Shown: positions 1 through 9,325 of the stretch, piece after piece
Layout: each line of letters starts with the position of its first letter
Numbering within the stretch: the stretch's first letter is position 1
Assembly (NCBI GenBank): GCA_018806915.1
Contig: JAGKQI010000103.1
Coordinates: 62,001 to 126,000 of the forward strand
DNA from: Phytophthora colocasiae
Lineage: Eukaryota; Oomycota; Peronosporomycetes; Peronosporales; Peronosporaceae
Length of the DNA: 64,000 bases
Direction of reading: 5' to 3'
Program-made: the position numbers and the translations under genes
Notes under the pieces: model-generated
What the model was told of the DNA's origin: nothing
Databases searched by the model: none
Seen by the model: the letters and a program-made list of their open reading frames with translations, nothing else

Positions 1-165
1 ATCAATGTAGGTAGTCAGCGGATAGACACTCAGCTAGAAACCAACAATAAAGGAAGAAAAACAACAGCAGTTCTCAAGCAAGGTACTGGTGTTGTAGAGT
101 TTTACCTGCTGGTCTCAGATAATACTCGTGTGTTGATTGGCCCAGTTTGCATTATTGTTGATCGG

Positions 166-2535
166 ATGTGGACTCGAGTGGCGAGGAGCTCCGCGTCTGT
201 AGCTCGCTACGCATCGACTGCGCGCTACACCAGACCCCACACGCTTCTGCGTGTACCGGTAGCTGCACCAAACGTCCATTATCTGACGCCAGCAGGGCGA
301 GCGTTCATTTCCTCCTCCAATGATCGCTACGGCTCGCGCGTCCATGACGTCAAAGTGCGTGGCATGACGCTACACGAGCTGGTTCAGAGGCCATGGATCG
401 AACTGCAGGAGTACTACGGACCTGTAGAGATGTCTAAGGTCTGCCAGAGTCTGCATTCGGTGTGGAAGGAACTCAGCAGCCACCCAGAAGGATTCGCACA
501 AGTAGCTCCAGAGATCGTCGAGGACTTTTACGAGGCAGCGCGGTGCTGCAGATTGCCTAAACTCCAGCGAGATACCTTCAGCTACATGGAGAAACACTAC
601 CCACTACGTTTAAGCTTTGAGATGTATGGGCAAATGTTCACCATTCTCATGGCTACGAAGGACTGGCGGACAATGCGAGCAATTTTTGAACGCGCCAAGT
701 CCAAATATGACCCTGAGCAAGGCTTGGCCCCGCCGGAGATCGTGTACCGCTTTGGTATTAGTGCTGCTATTGCGCTTGAAGACTATGAAGGGATGAAGAT
801 GTTGCTACGAGAAATGGAAACCAGGAAAGTCAAGCCTTCCATTGAAATCGTGTCACGAGTGATGGTTGCTCAAGCGATGAAGGGCGACGTGAAGACAGTT
901 TTGATAGCTGCGGAGAAATTGGACCCACAGGACGATAGGAAATGGCATGAAGCCGACGTGAACCGGATTATTACAAGTCTTGGGATTGCTGGAGCACCGG
1001 ATAAGGCCTTTGACTTATACCGACGGTCTCAATTGCGCTTGTCACCGAATACATTCATGAAACTGATGCTTGTTTGCCGCGGTAATGCGCGGCCTAAGCA
1101 TGCACAGGCCATCTTGGCAAACCGCCGCCGCTTTGGAATGAAGTTGTTACCATCGCAGTACTCGGCACTGCTCGAAACGATCGAGGAGCTGGATATCGCT
1201 GGCGCACCTGCAAACGAAATGGCGCTCATTCTGGACGAGATGCGCGACAACGGTGTGCCATTCAACGACAAAGTGCATGGTCTTATTGCCCGTAACCAGA
1301 AGCATTTACATGGCACACCGTTCATGTTGACACCACTCGTCACAGGGAAGAACGATGCACATGCACAAGACGTAGGGATTCAGCCTCGAACTAAAGCAGC
1401 AGATGCGCCATTGTTGCGGGAGTTGCTGGATGCACGACAAATGATCGAGGCTGCAGCTATCGTGGATTGTTATGTCGTACCCGTAAGCGATGACATGAAG
1501 CCAAGCAATGGACACGAGGGTACACATTTTCCTGAAGAAGAAGCTACTATAGTTCCACCCTGGTTGGCAGATATGGCAGTGGAGGCATATTCACAGAACC
1601 AGGATACTGACAAGGTGCGTTCCCTTCTTAGGGGGTTTCGGTGTGTGCGTGGGAACTTCAAACATGCAATCTCGCGGATTGTCGGACTATACGGAGGCAA
1701 GGGCAGAATGCGTGACGGTGGCATGGCCTATGAGGCATTTTTGGCAATGCAGTTCCAGGGATTTTCGATCTTTCGCGTTCGAGACGCTCTAACGTGCTTC
1801 AAGCGGCACCAAGATACCAATGGTACCATGTTGTTGCTCAGGCAGATATCCAAGCAGATTGCTCAGGCATTGGCGGAGACAAAGTGCAACGTAAAAAAGC
1901 ATGAAGACTTAATGCGAGTCCTGGAAAAATCAGGTGCGCTCAACTTTGATCCAGTACGCACCGTGCGTGATGTCATGGAAATTTTTCTGGCATTGAAAAG
2001 GCTGGATATGGTTGTTGCTGCATTGGATCAGCTTGAGTCGGATGGGGTACCTGTCCGATCTGTCGATTACGAGAAAATTTTCAGCTCAATGACGAAAACT
2101 ACAGACCAGGGTGGCGATGTATACGCCGCAGATGACCTCATGTCGATGTGGGAAGATATGGTATCGCGCAGCGTAGTACCCAGCAAGGCGGTGTTGCGCT
2201 TGGTCATTCCAGTCCTGTGTGGAAATGTGGACACGAGTGATGATGATCGATGGAAACGCAGGAAATTGGCTATGATAGAGGGCTATCACGTGGCTGCGAA
2301 AGATCGTTTTGATAACTACGTGCTTCCGATCGGTTGTTTTTCGACATTACTGGAAGCTGCTGCGAAGGTTGGCTGCATAGAAGATGTGAATGCGATTCAT
2401 GCGGATGCAGTCAAGTCGCTAGAAATGGCTATGAACAAGAGGCATCACAGTCCAGGCGATCGCTCTACCATACGGAAGACTTGGAATGCGATCAAAACGA
2501 AAGCGACAGCTGAGCGTACTAGCAGTGTTGCTTAA
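166..2535 (+). CDS. Mitochondrial PPR-type protein
   Basis: The frame is open from GTG at 130, but the first ATG is at 166 and gives a 789-residue protein. The N-terminus is rich in Arg, Ser and Ala and has almost no acidic residues, which fits a mitochondrial targeting peptide. The body is a series of helical segments of about 35 residues. Stretches such as the ones ending in MLLREMETRKVKPS, AFDLYRRSQLRLSPN and ALDQLESDGVPVRS have the look of pentatricopeptide repeats (helix pair, then a Gly/Asn-Val-Pro turn). PPR proteins bind organellar RNA and act in its processing or translation; that role is inferred from the family. No introns are needed. It converges with the HIT gene, 167 bp apart. 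The PPR assignment is by eye, so another alpha-solenoid is possible. Confidence 0.75.
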   Translation: MWTRVARSSASVARYASTARYTRPHTLLRVPVAAPNVHYLTPAGRAFISSSNDRYGSRVHDVKVRGMTLHELVQRPWIELQEYYGPVEMSKVCQSLHSVWKELSSHPEGFAQVAPEIVEDFYEAARCCRLPKLQRDTFSYMEKHYPLRLSFEMYGQMFTILMATKDWRTMRAIFERAKSKYDPEQGLAPPEIVYRFGISAAIALEDYEGMKMLLREMETRKVKPSIEIVSRVMVAQAMKGDVKTVLIAAEKLDPQDDRKWHEADVNRIITSLGIAGAPDKAFDLYRRSQLRLSPNTFMKLMLVCRGNARPKHAQAILANRRRFGMKLLPSQYSALLETIEELDIAGAPANEMALILDEMRDNGVPFNDKVHGLIARNQKHLHGTPFMLTPLVTGKNDAHAQDVGIQPRTKAADAPLLRELLDARQMIEAAAIVDCYVVPVSDDMKPSNGHEGTHFPEEEATIVPPWLADMAVEAYSQNQDTDKVRSLLRGFRCVRGNFKHAISRIVGLYGGKGRMRDGGMAYEAFLAMQFQGFSIFRVRDALTCFKRHQDTNGTMLLLRQISKQIAQALAETKCNVKKHEDLMRVLEKSGALNFDPVRTVRDVMEIFLALKRLDMVVAALDQLESDGVPVRSVDYEKIFSSMTKTTDQGGDVYAADDLMSMWEDMVSRSVVPSKAVLRLVIPVLCGNVDTSDDDRWKRRKLAMIEGYHVAAKDRFDNYVLPIGCFSTLLEAAAKVGCIEDVNAIHADAVKSLEMAMNKRHHSPGDRSTIRKTWNAIKTKATAERTSSVA

Positions 2536-2702
2536 CTGTGTAAATACCCAGCAGAAGCAATTGCGTGGCCTGTTCATCGACATGATCTTGGCGTTAGATA
2601 CAACTAGAGAGAGAGAATAAATCTTCCTTGTTATTCCTTGATGGTGTTCATCCATCTTAAATACTACAGAGACTTTTTGCCTCTTGACTTTTTACACGCT
2701 TC

Positions 2703-3725
2703 CTAACCCAGACTCTCAACTGACGTCAAAACCATCGATCCATTGGTGCTACCACAAGGCGGATGGCTTGCGGCGTGGCGTCTGCGTCTGTGCGAAGATT
2801 CGATTCCGTTCTCTCGCTGCTTCCGAAAACCCAGGCGTGCCATGACCTCGTCGAACGAGCGGCACCACCACGTTGCCGTGCGATACTTGATAGAACCAAC
2901 GCAGCCGAAGCGGCCATCACGAGTGCGGAAGGCGTGCATGTGCACGTGGTCGATGCTGTTGAAGGGAGGGGAGTGGAACGCAAACTTGAAGTCCGACTCG
3001 GAATTGTCCTCGTCGGTGCAGTCCTCTGTGGTGTCGTGGACCCGCTCTACCTTTGGAGGGGATAACACCACAGGGGGACGTGGCATTTCACGAAGTACAC
3101 TGGCGGCGACCTCGTGCATGTGACGTAGCAGCGCTGTGTCGTCCGGCGTGAGTTTGTTAACATTACGAATGTGACGGCGCGGCACGACCAGAATGTGGCT
3201 GACAACCACGGGGGCCAGGGGGCGAAACACGACCACATCCTCATCCTCGTAAAGGAAGGGCTCGTCACCGGACTGCAGGATCTCGCAGAAGCGACAGTGG
3301 ACGAGCGCGCCGTCGTGGCCATACTTGACACCCTTGTGGGATACTGAGAAGGTCGAAGACGTCGATGACGACGAAGAAGAGGAGACCGACGAAGGGGACG
3401 AGCACGGGGACGCACTGTGCTGACGACGCTTGCGCACGGACCTGGGCTTGATGGACACCGGAGACATATCCTCTGTGTCGGACCACGAGTGATTGGTGTC
3501 GACGAGATCTGCGCTGCGGGTGGGCGTGGGCTCGCTAAGGCGGTCGGGTATCTTAACTGAGGGGCTCTCATTCTCTCTCTGCGTGTCGGCCGCTTCAGTT
3601 TCAGGCTCCGTCGCATGAAAGTGTGGCAGACACGCGCGTAGGCGCTTGCGCAGACGCCGCTCCTTCTTGGGCGGGTTGTTGGTGTTCCGGTGGGGGGCAC
3701 CGCTCACCGACATGACCGTGAGCAT
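2703..3725 (-). CDS. HIT-domain nucleotide-binding protein
   Basis: From the first ATG (3725) the protein has 340 residues; the frame extends 37 codons further upstream from a TTG. Residues 1-130 are basic, Ser-rich and probably disordered, with a poly-Ser run. Residues about 140-305 form a HIT domain: a start resembling CRFCEIL, a strand FLYEDEDVVVFRPLAPV, then SHILVVPRRHIRNV, and the catalytic histidine triad in IDHVHMHAF (His260, His262, His264). HIT proteins hydrolyse or transfer nucleotides from phosphoramidates, dinucleoside polyphosphates or adenylated DNA ends. About 30 acidic residues are inserted before the triad strand, which is unusual. Substrate and compartment cannot be read from the sequence. 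The basic tail is similar to what is seen in nuclear or aprataxin-like members, but no zinc finger is visible. Confidence 0.85.
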   Translation of the reverse strand: MLTVMSVSGAPHRNTNNPPKKERRLRKRLRACLPHFHATEPETEAADTQRENESPSVKIPDRLSEPTPTRSADLVDTNHSWSDTEDMSPVSIKPRSVRKRRQHSASPCSSPSSVSSSSSSSTSSTFSVSHKGVKYGHDGALVHCRFCEILQSGDEPFLYEDEDVVVFRPLAPVVVSHILVVPRRHIRNVNKLTPDDTALLRHMHEVAASVLREMPRPPVVLSPPKVERVHDTTEDCTDEDNSESDFKFAFHSPPFNSIDHVHMHAFRTRDGRFGCVGSIKYRTATWWCRSFDEVMARLGFRKQRENGIESSHRRRRHAASHPPCGSTNGSMVLTSVESLG

Positions 3726-4472
3726 GGGACGTGTCCTGTGCAGTTCGCTGTAAAGTGGAGAATGAGGAAGAGGTGACCGTGCTGTAAGCGCCTGCCTCAG
3801 CCGCCACCTGCTTCTTGCTGCTCCGTTACTCGACAAGTGAACGGTTCAGCGCCCTGCTCAGTGTTGCCTATCCGAATTATCATCATTGCCCATTTTCCCT
3901 ACCCAAATCGCCAGTTGCCGTTCCCAACGACGACACCACTCTTGAACGAACTTGCTCGTCGTAGATGTACATGCAGATATCATGCATGGAAACTACAACT
4001 AGAGCATGTATGCATCGAAGCACTACTGGAGCCTGAGTGCAGCAAAACGTTTAGCCCGGACCCATTCCCATGAGACCCAATTGAGACAGGCACCTACCTA
4101 TTCCCCGGTAAGACTCTGAACTTTCACGCTCGTTTCTGATTGGTGGAAATGGAAAAATAATTCGGCAGGTTCCTAGCCACTGGTATTTGAGGGCCACCTG
4201 TATCGGTACCAGTACCCGCGTGTGTCAACGTCAAGGAGTCTTGATCTATGGCATTAGCAAATATGTCAAACTTCAACGCAATGGCGCCATTAGGACTGCA
4301 TGGATCATAGTGTCTATGATGGCTTGTGGCTCCTATCCTCTCTTAGAGCGATGTTCAAATAAAACAGCGATTGCTTTTGCGCCTACGACTTAGAGAAAAT
4401 AAGGCGGCGGAAAAAGCAGTCTCCATGTCCAAGTAGTCGTGACGACTTTTATAGCTAAGCCTATGAAACAGC
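3726..4472. other. Intergenic, no gene recognised
   Basis: About 750 bp between the HIT gene and the first MYB-like gene. Only short frames are present (3837-4073 and 4187-4393, both +) and neither resembles a protein I know. The outer end of the PIF/Harbinger remnant should lie here, but no matching terminal repeat was found. Confidence 0.5.
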
Positions 4473-5933
4473 ATGCGATTTTTAAGAGTTTCCATTTTTG
4501 ACATGCACTCCGCATTCCGCATCCGTTGCGCAGCGAGTGTTGCGCACATGCGCGCAAGACCTGTGGACACTACAAGCATGCCTACGATACTGTCCAAGCG
4601 TGGAAGAGATGCAGGAACTCCACATCCGGTGGCAGCTGCTTCCACACGCGTGCAGATAGCAACGGTGACTGCGCCACCGTCATCGCTAGGTTTACCCTCC
4701 TACTACACAGAATATGAAGAAGATCACTCCAACGGAAATGATACGAGCCCTGACGACAAGGATGGCACGTCAACACCGCGCCGAGTTGATCCAGAGAGTC
4801 AGTCTGCGCCGAAAAGAAAGAAGATCGCCAATTCTGCTGCATCGACCAGTAAAACCAAGTCGAAAGCACGGAAGGCCCAGAAATCAAAGGCGAAGGGCAC
4901 GGACGTCCAAAAGTCAAAACCCGGTGAAGTGACCAGCATGAAGTGGACCGTACAGCTTACTGCACTTGCAATCGAAGCGCGCTTTCGCAACAAGCGCATA
5001 CTGAAAAAGTTCTCCACGAAGAACTCCAATACACAGGCTCAACGAGCCTTGTGGGAAGATACCATCAACGTATTTCAGCAGCGCGCGTTAGCGGAGCAGG
5101 CATGGGGAGACGCAAAACCGCGTAAGGTGCTCGTGAAGCAGTTTAAAAACAAGTTGGACGCAGTACGATCGGGCTACAAGGCTAGACGACAGCGCATGAT
5201 GGCAACAGGAAACCGTCCAGTAGATGATGAAGACGAAGACAGAGATCACAAAGAGCGCAAGTATCCTGAAATGCCTGTTGACTTTCTGCTTAATGGCGAC
5301 GATGATGAACATTCTGATTGCAGTTCTACAGATGATGATGTACCACGAAATTTGACGTGTGATCCTGTCACAGTGAACCCAAAATATCTAAAGGTACTTG
5401 GCCCCGAGTTGACCGCACTCTGGCCACTGCTATGCGAAGTTTTCTCACGGCGTCCAGGTTGCACTGGTGAAGCAATTACAGAGACGGGTACCGGTGAGGG
5501 TATTGAGAGTGACGGTGGAGTGAATGACGAACTTGAATCGGAGAGCGAGTCAAGTGAATCGCCCAGTGAGGCTCACGAAGCACGTGAAAAAGCCAAAGCG
5601 ACAGCTAAAGCCAAAAAAACTCGTGACACTCAAGCTAAACAGTCTTCAACAAAGCGACCTGCTGATGCTGTTAGTGAAACACTGCGATCGGGGTTCGAGG
5701 CCATTGAACGAGTGTTTTCAAAACGCCACCAGCCTCCTCGACCTAATGGAGAGATGACTGAACTGTTTGGCAGATTGACATCTTCAATTGAAGCTTCTAA
5801 TGAACAACACCGAGTTACCAGTGAGGCGCTGATGCGTAGCCTCGCAGGGCTACAGCAGCTGACCGCTAGCCTCTTCGAAGAGATGACCAAGCGATCGACG
5901 GATAACTCCGAGGTGCACGAGTACGGCTTCTGA
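4473..5933 (+). CDS. MYB/SANT-like protein of a Harbinger element
   Basis: A 486-residue protein starting at ATG 4473; a second good start is the Met at codon 36. Residues about 75-150 are Lys/Ser-rich and basic. Residues about 155-260 contain a helical, Trp-containing segment (MKWTVQLTALAIEARF, then LWEDTINVFQQRAL and VLVKQFKNKLDAVRSGYKARR) that fits the MYB/SANT-like fold used by the accessory DNA-binding protein of PIF/Harbinger transposons, which brings transposase to the ends or into the nucleus. Acidic Ser/Glu-rich stretches follow, and the last 80 residues are helical. Its stop lies 17 bp from the stop of the convergent transposase remnant, which supports a single element. The frame is intact, although the transposase partner is broken. 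Confidence 0.7.
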   Translation: MRFLRVSIFDMHSAFRIRCAASVAHMRARPVDTTSMPTILSKRGRDAGTPHPVAAASTRVQIATVTAPPSSLGLPSYYTEYEEDHSNGNDTSPDDKDGTSTPRRVDPESQSAPKRKKIANSAASTSKTKSKARKAQKSKAKGTDVQKSKPGEVTSMKWTVQLTALAIEARFRNKRILKKFSTKNSNTQAQRALWEDTINVFQQRALAEQAWGDAKPRKVLVKQFKNKLDAVRSGYKARRQRMMATGNRPVDDEDEDRDHKERKYPEMPVDFLLNGDDDEHSDCSSTDDDVPRNLTCDPVTVNPKYLKVLGPELTALWPLLCEVFSRRPGCTGEAITETGTGEGIESDGGVNDELESESESSESPSEAHEAREKAKATAKAKKTRDTQAKQSSTKRPADAVSETLRSGFEAIERVFSKRHQPPRPNGEMTELFGRLTSSIEASNEQHRVTSEALMRSLAGLQQLTASLFEEMTKRSTDNSEVHEYGF

Positions 5934-5950
5934 TCATCGACGGTTTTTTA

Positions 5951-6227
5951 TTACTCGTTATCGTTTTGATAAAAGCGGCGTGCGTATGCATTGCGCTTCG
6001 CAATAGCAAGTTCGACTTCTTCTGGTGTCCTATCCCAGTTTTGATTGAAGGAAGACATAACATGTCTGGAATCACATCGCTCTTTACGAATCGCCTCTTC
6101 GTTTCGTTTCTTTGGCTTGAATTGCTTGTCGCCGATGTCGATCAACAGGTTATGCAGGACAGCAGCAGCGCAAATCATTCTGGCATTTGTGGTGTGTTTT
6201 CGTCGATCTGTCACACCATGAAGCACT
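5951..6227 (-). pseudogene. Harbinger transposase, C-terminal piece
   Basis: The frame reads VLHGVTDRRKHTTNARMI then CAAAVLHNLLIDIGD, typical of the end of a DDE_Tnp_4 (PIF/Harbinger) transposase, where the C-terminal helices hold a conserved VLHN. The sequence stops exactly at the TTAA of the piggyBac insertion. Its upstream continuation is at 8978-9325, and the two pieces are in frame once the insertion is removed. Confidence 0.85.
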
Positions 6228-6317
6228 TTAACCCTTTTACTACCAGAGGTTTTTTAGAGGACCGCTCAGTACCCGTAACTCGACCAATAGGCTTCCGAGC
6301 AACATAAAATTCCGCCA

Positions 6318-6674
6318 ATGACAGGTCTGTTACAAATTCAAAATTTGGACGCTAGTTACGGTACGGTCACTCTGCAAATTCAAGCCAAGGCCAAGATGAT
6401 CGCGTGTAATTACTGCGGAGAGGCTCCGTGCGAGTGGGTGCAATACAGGAACGATATCATTGGGAGCAGACTGCGAATGGTAGCCCGCGGCTACAAGGGT
6501 CTTACCGCTCGGCGCGTGAAGGCGACGCTCTCCCAGTTGTACTACTATAAGAGGAACGGCCGCTTGAGCAAGCCGTCACTGATTTACCTGCCACATTGTG
6601 TGGAGAATGGCATCCGACATCTCAACGACACTGTCAGGTACACAATGATCTTTATTACGCTACTGTTATGGTAA
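6318..6674 (+). CDS. Small Cys-containing accessory protein of piggyBac element
   Basis: A 118-residue frame with an ATG start, on the strand opposite the transposase, with the two 3' ends overlapping by 9 bp. Residues 29-40 hold CNYCGEAPCEW, a Cys cluster suited to metal binding. It is followed by a basic helical region (GYKGLTARRVKATLSQL, then LIYLPHCVENGIRHLND). The last 18 residues are hydrophobic and may be intron: a plausible donor (CAG followed by GTACAC) lies near 6636. I do not recognise the family with certainty. The composition looks coding, and the frame ends where the transposase ends, so a second gene of the element is the simplest reading. Function unknown. Confidence 0.5.
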   Translation: MTGLLQIQNLDASYGTVTLQIQAKAKMIACNYCGEAPCEWVQYRNDIIGSRLRMVARGYKGLTARRVKATLSQLYYYKRNGRLSKPSLIYLPHCVENGIRHLNDTVRYTMIFITLLLW

Positions 6675-8738
6675 CTCTAGCTCACTAAGATGTGTGATGG
6701 TTCTGTTTTTCTTTAGTCGTGTGTGCACAAGCCCATCGCCTGACGCCTCAGCACAGACAGCGTCTAACGCGGAGCGGACCCCAAGTGAGTTGGATGTGAG
6801 GGCGTCGCGGTAGTGGAAGGCGGTAAAGCACGCTACGTGGAATCCCCGCTGACAACCAGTGCAGCCATAGACCGCTTTTTTCGAGAAGCCGCGCAGCGTG
6901 CACAGGTAACAAGCCAGTTTACCGCTTGAATGCTTCTTTGAGTTTGGTGTAATTGCATGTAAACTTGGATCTGCCCCCACTAAATCTTCAAGCGGCTCGT
7001 TAGGTTGGGGTTGACGACGGCAGCGTTCCTTCTTCCGCCGAGTACGCTGAACGGCGGTAAGTTTTTCAGCAACACGTTGTTTGAATTCGCGCAAAGTGAC
7101 ACGTTCTACGGCTGATCCAGCCACCTTTTTGAATAGCGCGAAGGCATTGATCAAGGCAAGGTCCAGAGCCCATGTCAGCAAGCTCATTGACAGCCGCTTC
7201 TCCTTGCGGCGGATCGGGTTGGTACTTCTCAACTGGTCGACTCTATCCACACCATTCATAAAGATGTTGTATGCTACAACTGTAGCCGGAGCCTGGAAGG
7301 TTTTGCGGTGCATTACTTGGTCGCCTGTCCAGCGCCGAAGGGGGGCAAGACCACGACAAAGTCGGACGGCTTCCGTAGATGTGCCCGGCAACATGGGTTC
7401 AGTCATTGTACCAGCGAGGTCATTAGTATAGAAGACCACAGTGTTCTTGTCCCGATAGACGACGTAGCCCGCGTTCTCAGCAAACGACATCGGCGGCTTG
7501 TATGACGTCCTCAGGTGCGCTGGAAGCTTCTGTTGCTCGCGGTTATGCTTCTCTTGAAGTTTCTCCCATCCGACTGGTACATCTATTGCTGCGATGAGCT
7601 CCCAGCTTCCACGCTCTGCAGCAGCTACACGCGCTTTAGCTGCATCCAGACCAATAGCATTCCACTTTCCTTGCAACGGTATACGTACAGTGCCCAGCAT
7701 GCGCATTTCCCCATCCGTGAAAGTTAGCAGCGCCTTCGCCAGGTTGTGTCGTGTGTAAAAATTATCACACACAAGAAGGCGGTGACAGTTAGGCGCCGCG
7801 TGGATCTTTGTAAGGTGGCCACTCATAGCAACCCATAAAGCACTAGCATCTTTCCGTTTGATCGCGACATCTGAACGCTCCAACGTCCTAAAAAGTGCTG
7901 TTCGCAGAGCGGGGAATACGCCTACATACCTCTCTGCAGGTGTCGCTCTCGTCCGATTCCCGGAGCCATTATCCCAAATAGAGTAAGCATACAGGCTCTT
8001 CCAGCCCACCACCGCGTAGAACCGCACCCCATACTTGTCAGGCTTCGACGGTAGGTACGTCCTCGCTGACGACCGCGCCTTTGTGCGTACGGTGTTCTCA
8101 TCGAGACTAATAGCACCTACAGGTACAGCAATCGCTGCGAACTTCTTCTGGATCTGGGCCATTAGGCGGCGACTGTGCCACAGCGGATCTTGATCGCACC
8201 GCTCAGCAGAGACACTATCAGGAGCGTGAATTTGAAAGGCAGCTCGGATTGTCTCGAAGCGATTTCTAGCCATCGTCGCTGCAAAATCAGATTGGCCCAT
8301 AAAGACCTTTTGGGACCAGAGCTCTTTCATTTCTGTGACAGGGTTGAAGCTCATTGCAATCTCCAAACCCATGTAAGCGTCCAGTTCATACACTGTAGCC
8401 TCGGGTTTTCCTTTTTCTTTGAGAATTTGATTTGTCCATGTCCGCAACGAGTCACGAAAGTCTCGCGTGAAGAAGAGAGAAAAGAGACCCAATTCCCCCC
8501 GCTCCTTGTAAGCAGCTCTAACTTCTCCCTCGCGCACTACATGCAGCCCGCTATCGCGCATAATACCGTCGATGTATGCATTACCAGTGGGCAAAGGCTG
8601 TGGTGCCGTCTGTGTCTCGTTTCGTCCCCCCTCATCATCTGCGGCCAAGACGCCTGATCCTTCCTCCTCCTCCTCTGTGTCAGAGGGCTCGAACGCCCAG
8701 TCCTCTCCGTCTGCGTTCAGCAAATGGACGATTTCCAT
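6666..8738 (-). CDS. piggyBac transposase (DDE_Tnp_1_7)
   Basis: The first ATG is at 8738 (690 residues); a TTG lies 7 codons upstream. An acidic N-terminus is followed by the piggyBac DDE core: ISLDENTVRTKARS near residue 210, where the first catalytic Asp lies; LLVCDNFYTRHNLAKALL near residue 320 (second Asp); and MNGVDRVDQLRSTNPIRR near residue 490 (third Asp region). The C-terminus has a Cys/His cluster (CYLCTLRG, YGCTGCQRGFHVACF), the cross-brace zinc domain found at the end of many piggyBac transposases and used to bind the element ends. Length and domain order are normal, with no stops or shifts. Piggybac transposases cut at TTAA and excise without a scar. Confidence 0.93.
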   Translation of the reverse strand: MEIVHLLNADGEDWAFEPSDTEEEEEGSGVLAADDEGGRNETQTAPQPLPTGNAYIDGIMRDSGLHVVREGEVRAAYKERGELGLFSLFFTRDFRDSLRTWTNQILKEKGKPEATVYELDAYMGLEIAMSFNPVTEMKELWSQKVFMGQSDFAATMARNRFETIRAAFQIHAPDSVSAERCDQDPLWHSRRLMAQIQKKFAAIAVPVGAISLDENTVRTKARSSARTYLPSKPDKYGVRFYAVVGWKSLYAYSIWDNGSGNRTRATPAERYVGVFPALRTALFRTLERSDVAIKRKDASALWVAMSGHLTKIHAAPNCHRLLVCDNFYTRHNLAKALLTFTDGEMRMLGTVRIPLQGKWNAIGLDAAKARVAAAERGSWELIAAIDVPVGWEKLQEKHNREQQKLPAHLRTSYKPPMSFAENAGYVVYRDKNTVVFYTNDLAGTMTEPMLPGTSTEAVRLCRGLAPLRRWTGDQVMHRKTFQAPATVVAYNIFMNGVDRVDQLRSTNPIRRKEKRLSMSLLTWALDLALINAFALFKKVAGSAVERVTLREFKQRVAEKLTAVQRTRRKKERCRRQPQPNEPLEDLVGADPSLHAITPNSKKHSSGKLACYLCTLRGFSKKAVYGCTGCQRGFHVACFTAFHYRDALTSNSLGVRSALDAVCAEASGDGLVHTRLKKNRTITHLSELELP

Positions 8739-8977
8739 TCCTTCTGCAGAAATTGACAATAAGTAGGGAAAAATGAGTGTACAACTGAACTTACGAACCT
8801 CTGATCACACAGCGGGATGGATGGGATGGGCTGTTAGAGGTCCTCTGAGTTCCTCTAAGCCTTAGTGAGCTCATGAACCTACCCTCAACGCCCCATTTTG
8901 AGCCAATCGGAGGCGTCTTGTAATCGAGTTAGAGGACCGCTGGGTATCTCTAAGACTGCCGGTAGTGAAAGGGTTAA

Positions 8978-9325
8978 AACGAGCCTTCAGTCGCCCAAAC
9001 ACGCATTCCACTAAAATTCGAGTCTCTGAAAGATGGTAATTGTAGCTGCGGTGGAATATCGCACATTTAGTAACTCATCAACATCAATGGAATAGATTCC
9101 TTGTACCAACGTTGCATGCTCGTTAGGCGCTTGCCCCCACGCTCATCAAATGGTACCATTAAAAATGGCCACAGCTTGAAGCCTGCGTCACCCAACCAAT
9201 TGATACCAGGAGGGCACAAATCGCGAGCTCGAGCACCTAAGACTGTAGACTGGTTCCACATGGATTGATCGGAATTACTGCCGCTAAACACTCCCAGATA
9301 CCGAAACTTAAAGCGGTAGTCAATC
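8978..9325 (-). pseudogene. Harbinger transposase, catalytic-core piece
   Basis: Read on the minus strand: DYRFKFRYLGVFSGSNSD, then QSMWNQSTVLGARARDL, GINWLGDAGFKLWPFLMV (second catalytic Asp in GDAG), and after a shift of frame near 9064 YNYHLSETRILVECVFGRLK, the conserved Glu-containing block. The frame change sits beside TTACTAAAT and CCACCGCAG, so it could be a short intron or a real frameshift. Upstream of the DYRF block, which holds the first catalytic Asp, homology stops and APRT-like coding begins on the other strand. Confidence 0.85.

Larger units (their letters stand above)
6228..8977. mobile_element. piggyBac-type transposon
   Basis: Both ends carry the TTAA target duplication of piggyBac elements (6228-6231 and 8974-8977). 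Inside it are terminal inverted repeats: CCCTTTTACTACC on the left (from 6232) and, read inward from the right end, CCCTTTCACTACC (to 8973), 12 of 13 matching. A subterminal motif TTAGAGGACCGCT occurs near both ends in the same orientation (about 6254 and 8929). The 2.75 kb element holds an intact transposase (-) and a small convergent gene (+). It interrupts the Harbinger transposase. The intact reading frame and clean ends make it look young and possibly autonomous. Confidence 0.93.
4473..9325. mobile_element. PIF/Harbinger remnant, split by piggyBac and truncated
   Basis: The remnant has the two-gene plan of PIF/Harbinger elements: a MYB/SANT-like gene (4473-5933, +) converging on a DDE transposase (minus strand, pieces at 8978-9325 and 5951-6227). 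A piggyBac element (6228-8977) sits inside the transposase. The transposase is cut off near its first catalytic Asp, where an APRT gene fragment begins (about 9323). Terminal inverted repeats were not found on either side, so the limits given are those of recognisable coding sequence. The element is dead: N-terminal half lost, one frameshift or unspliced intron near 9064, and the piggyBac insertion. Confidence 0.75.
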
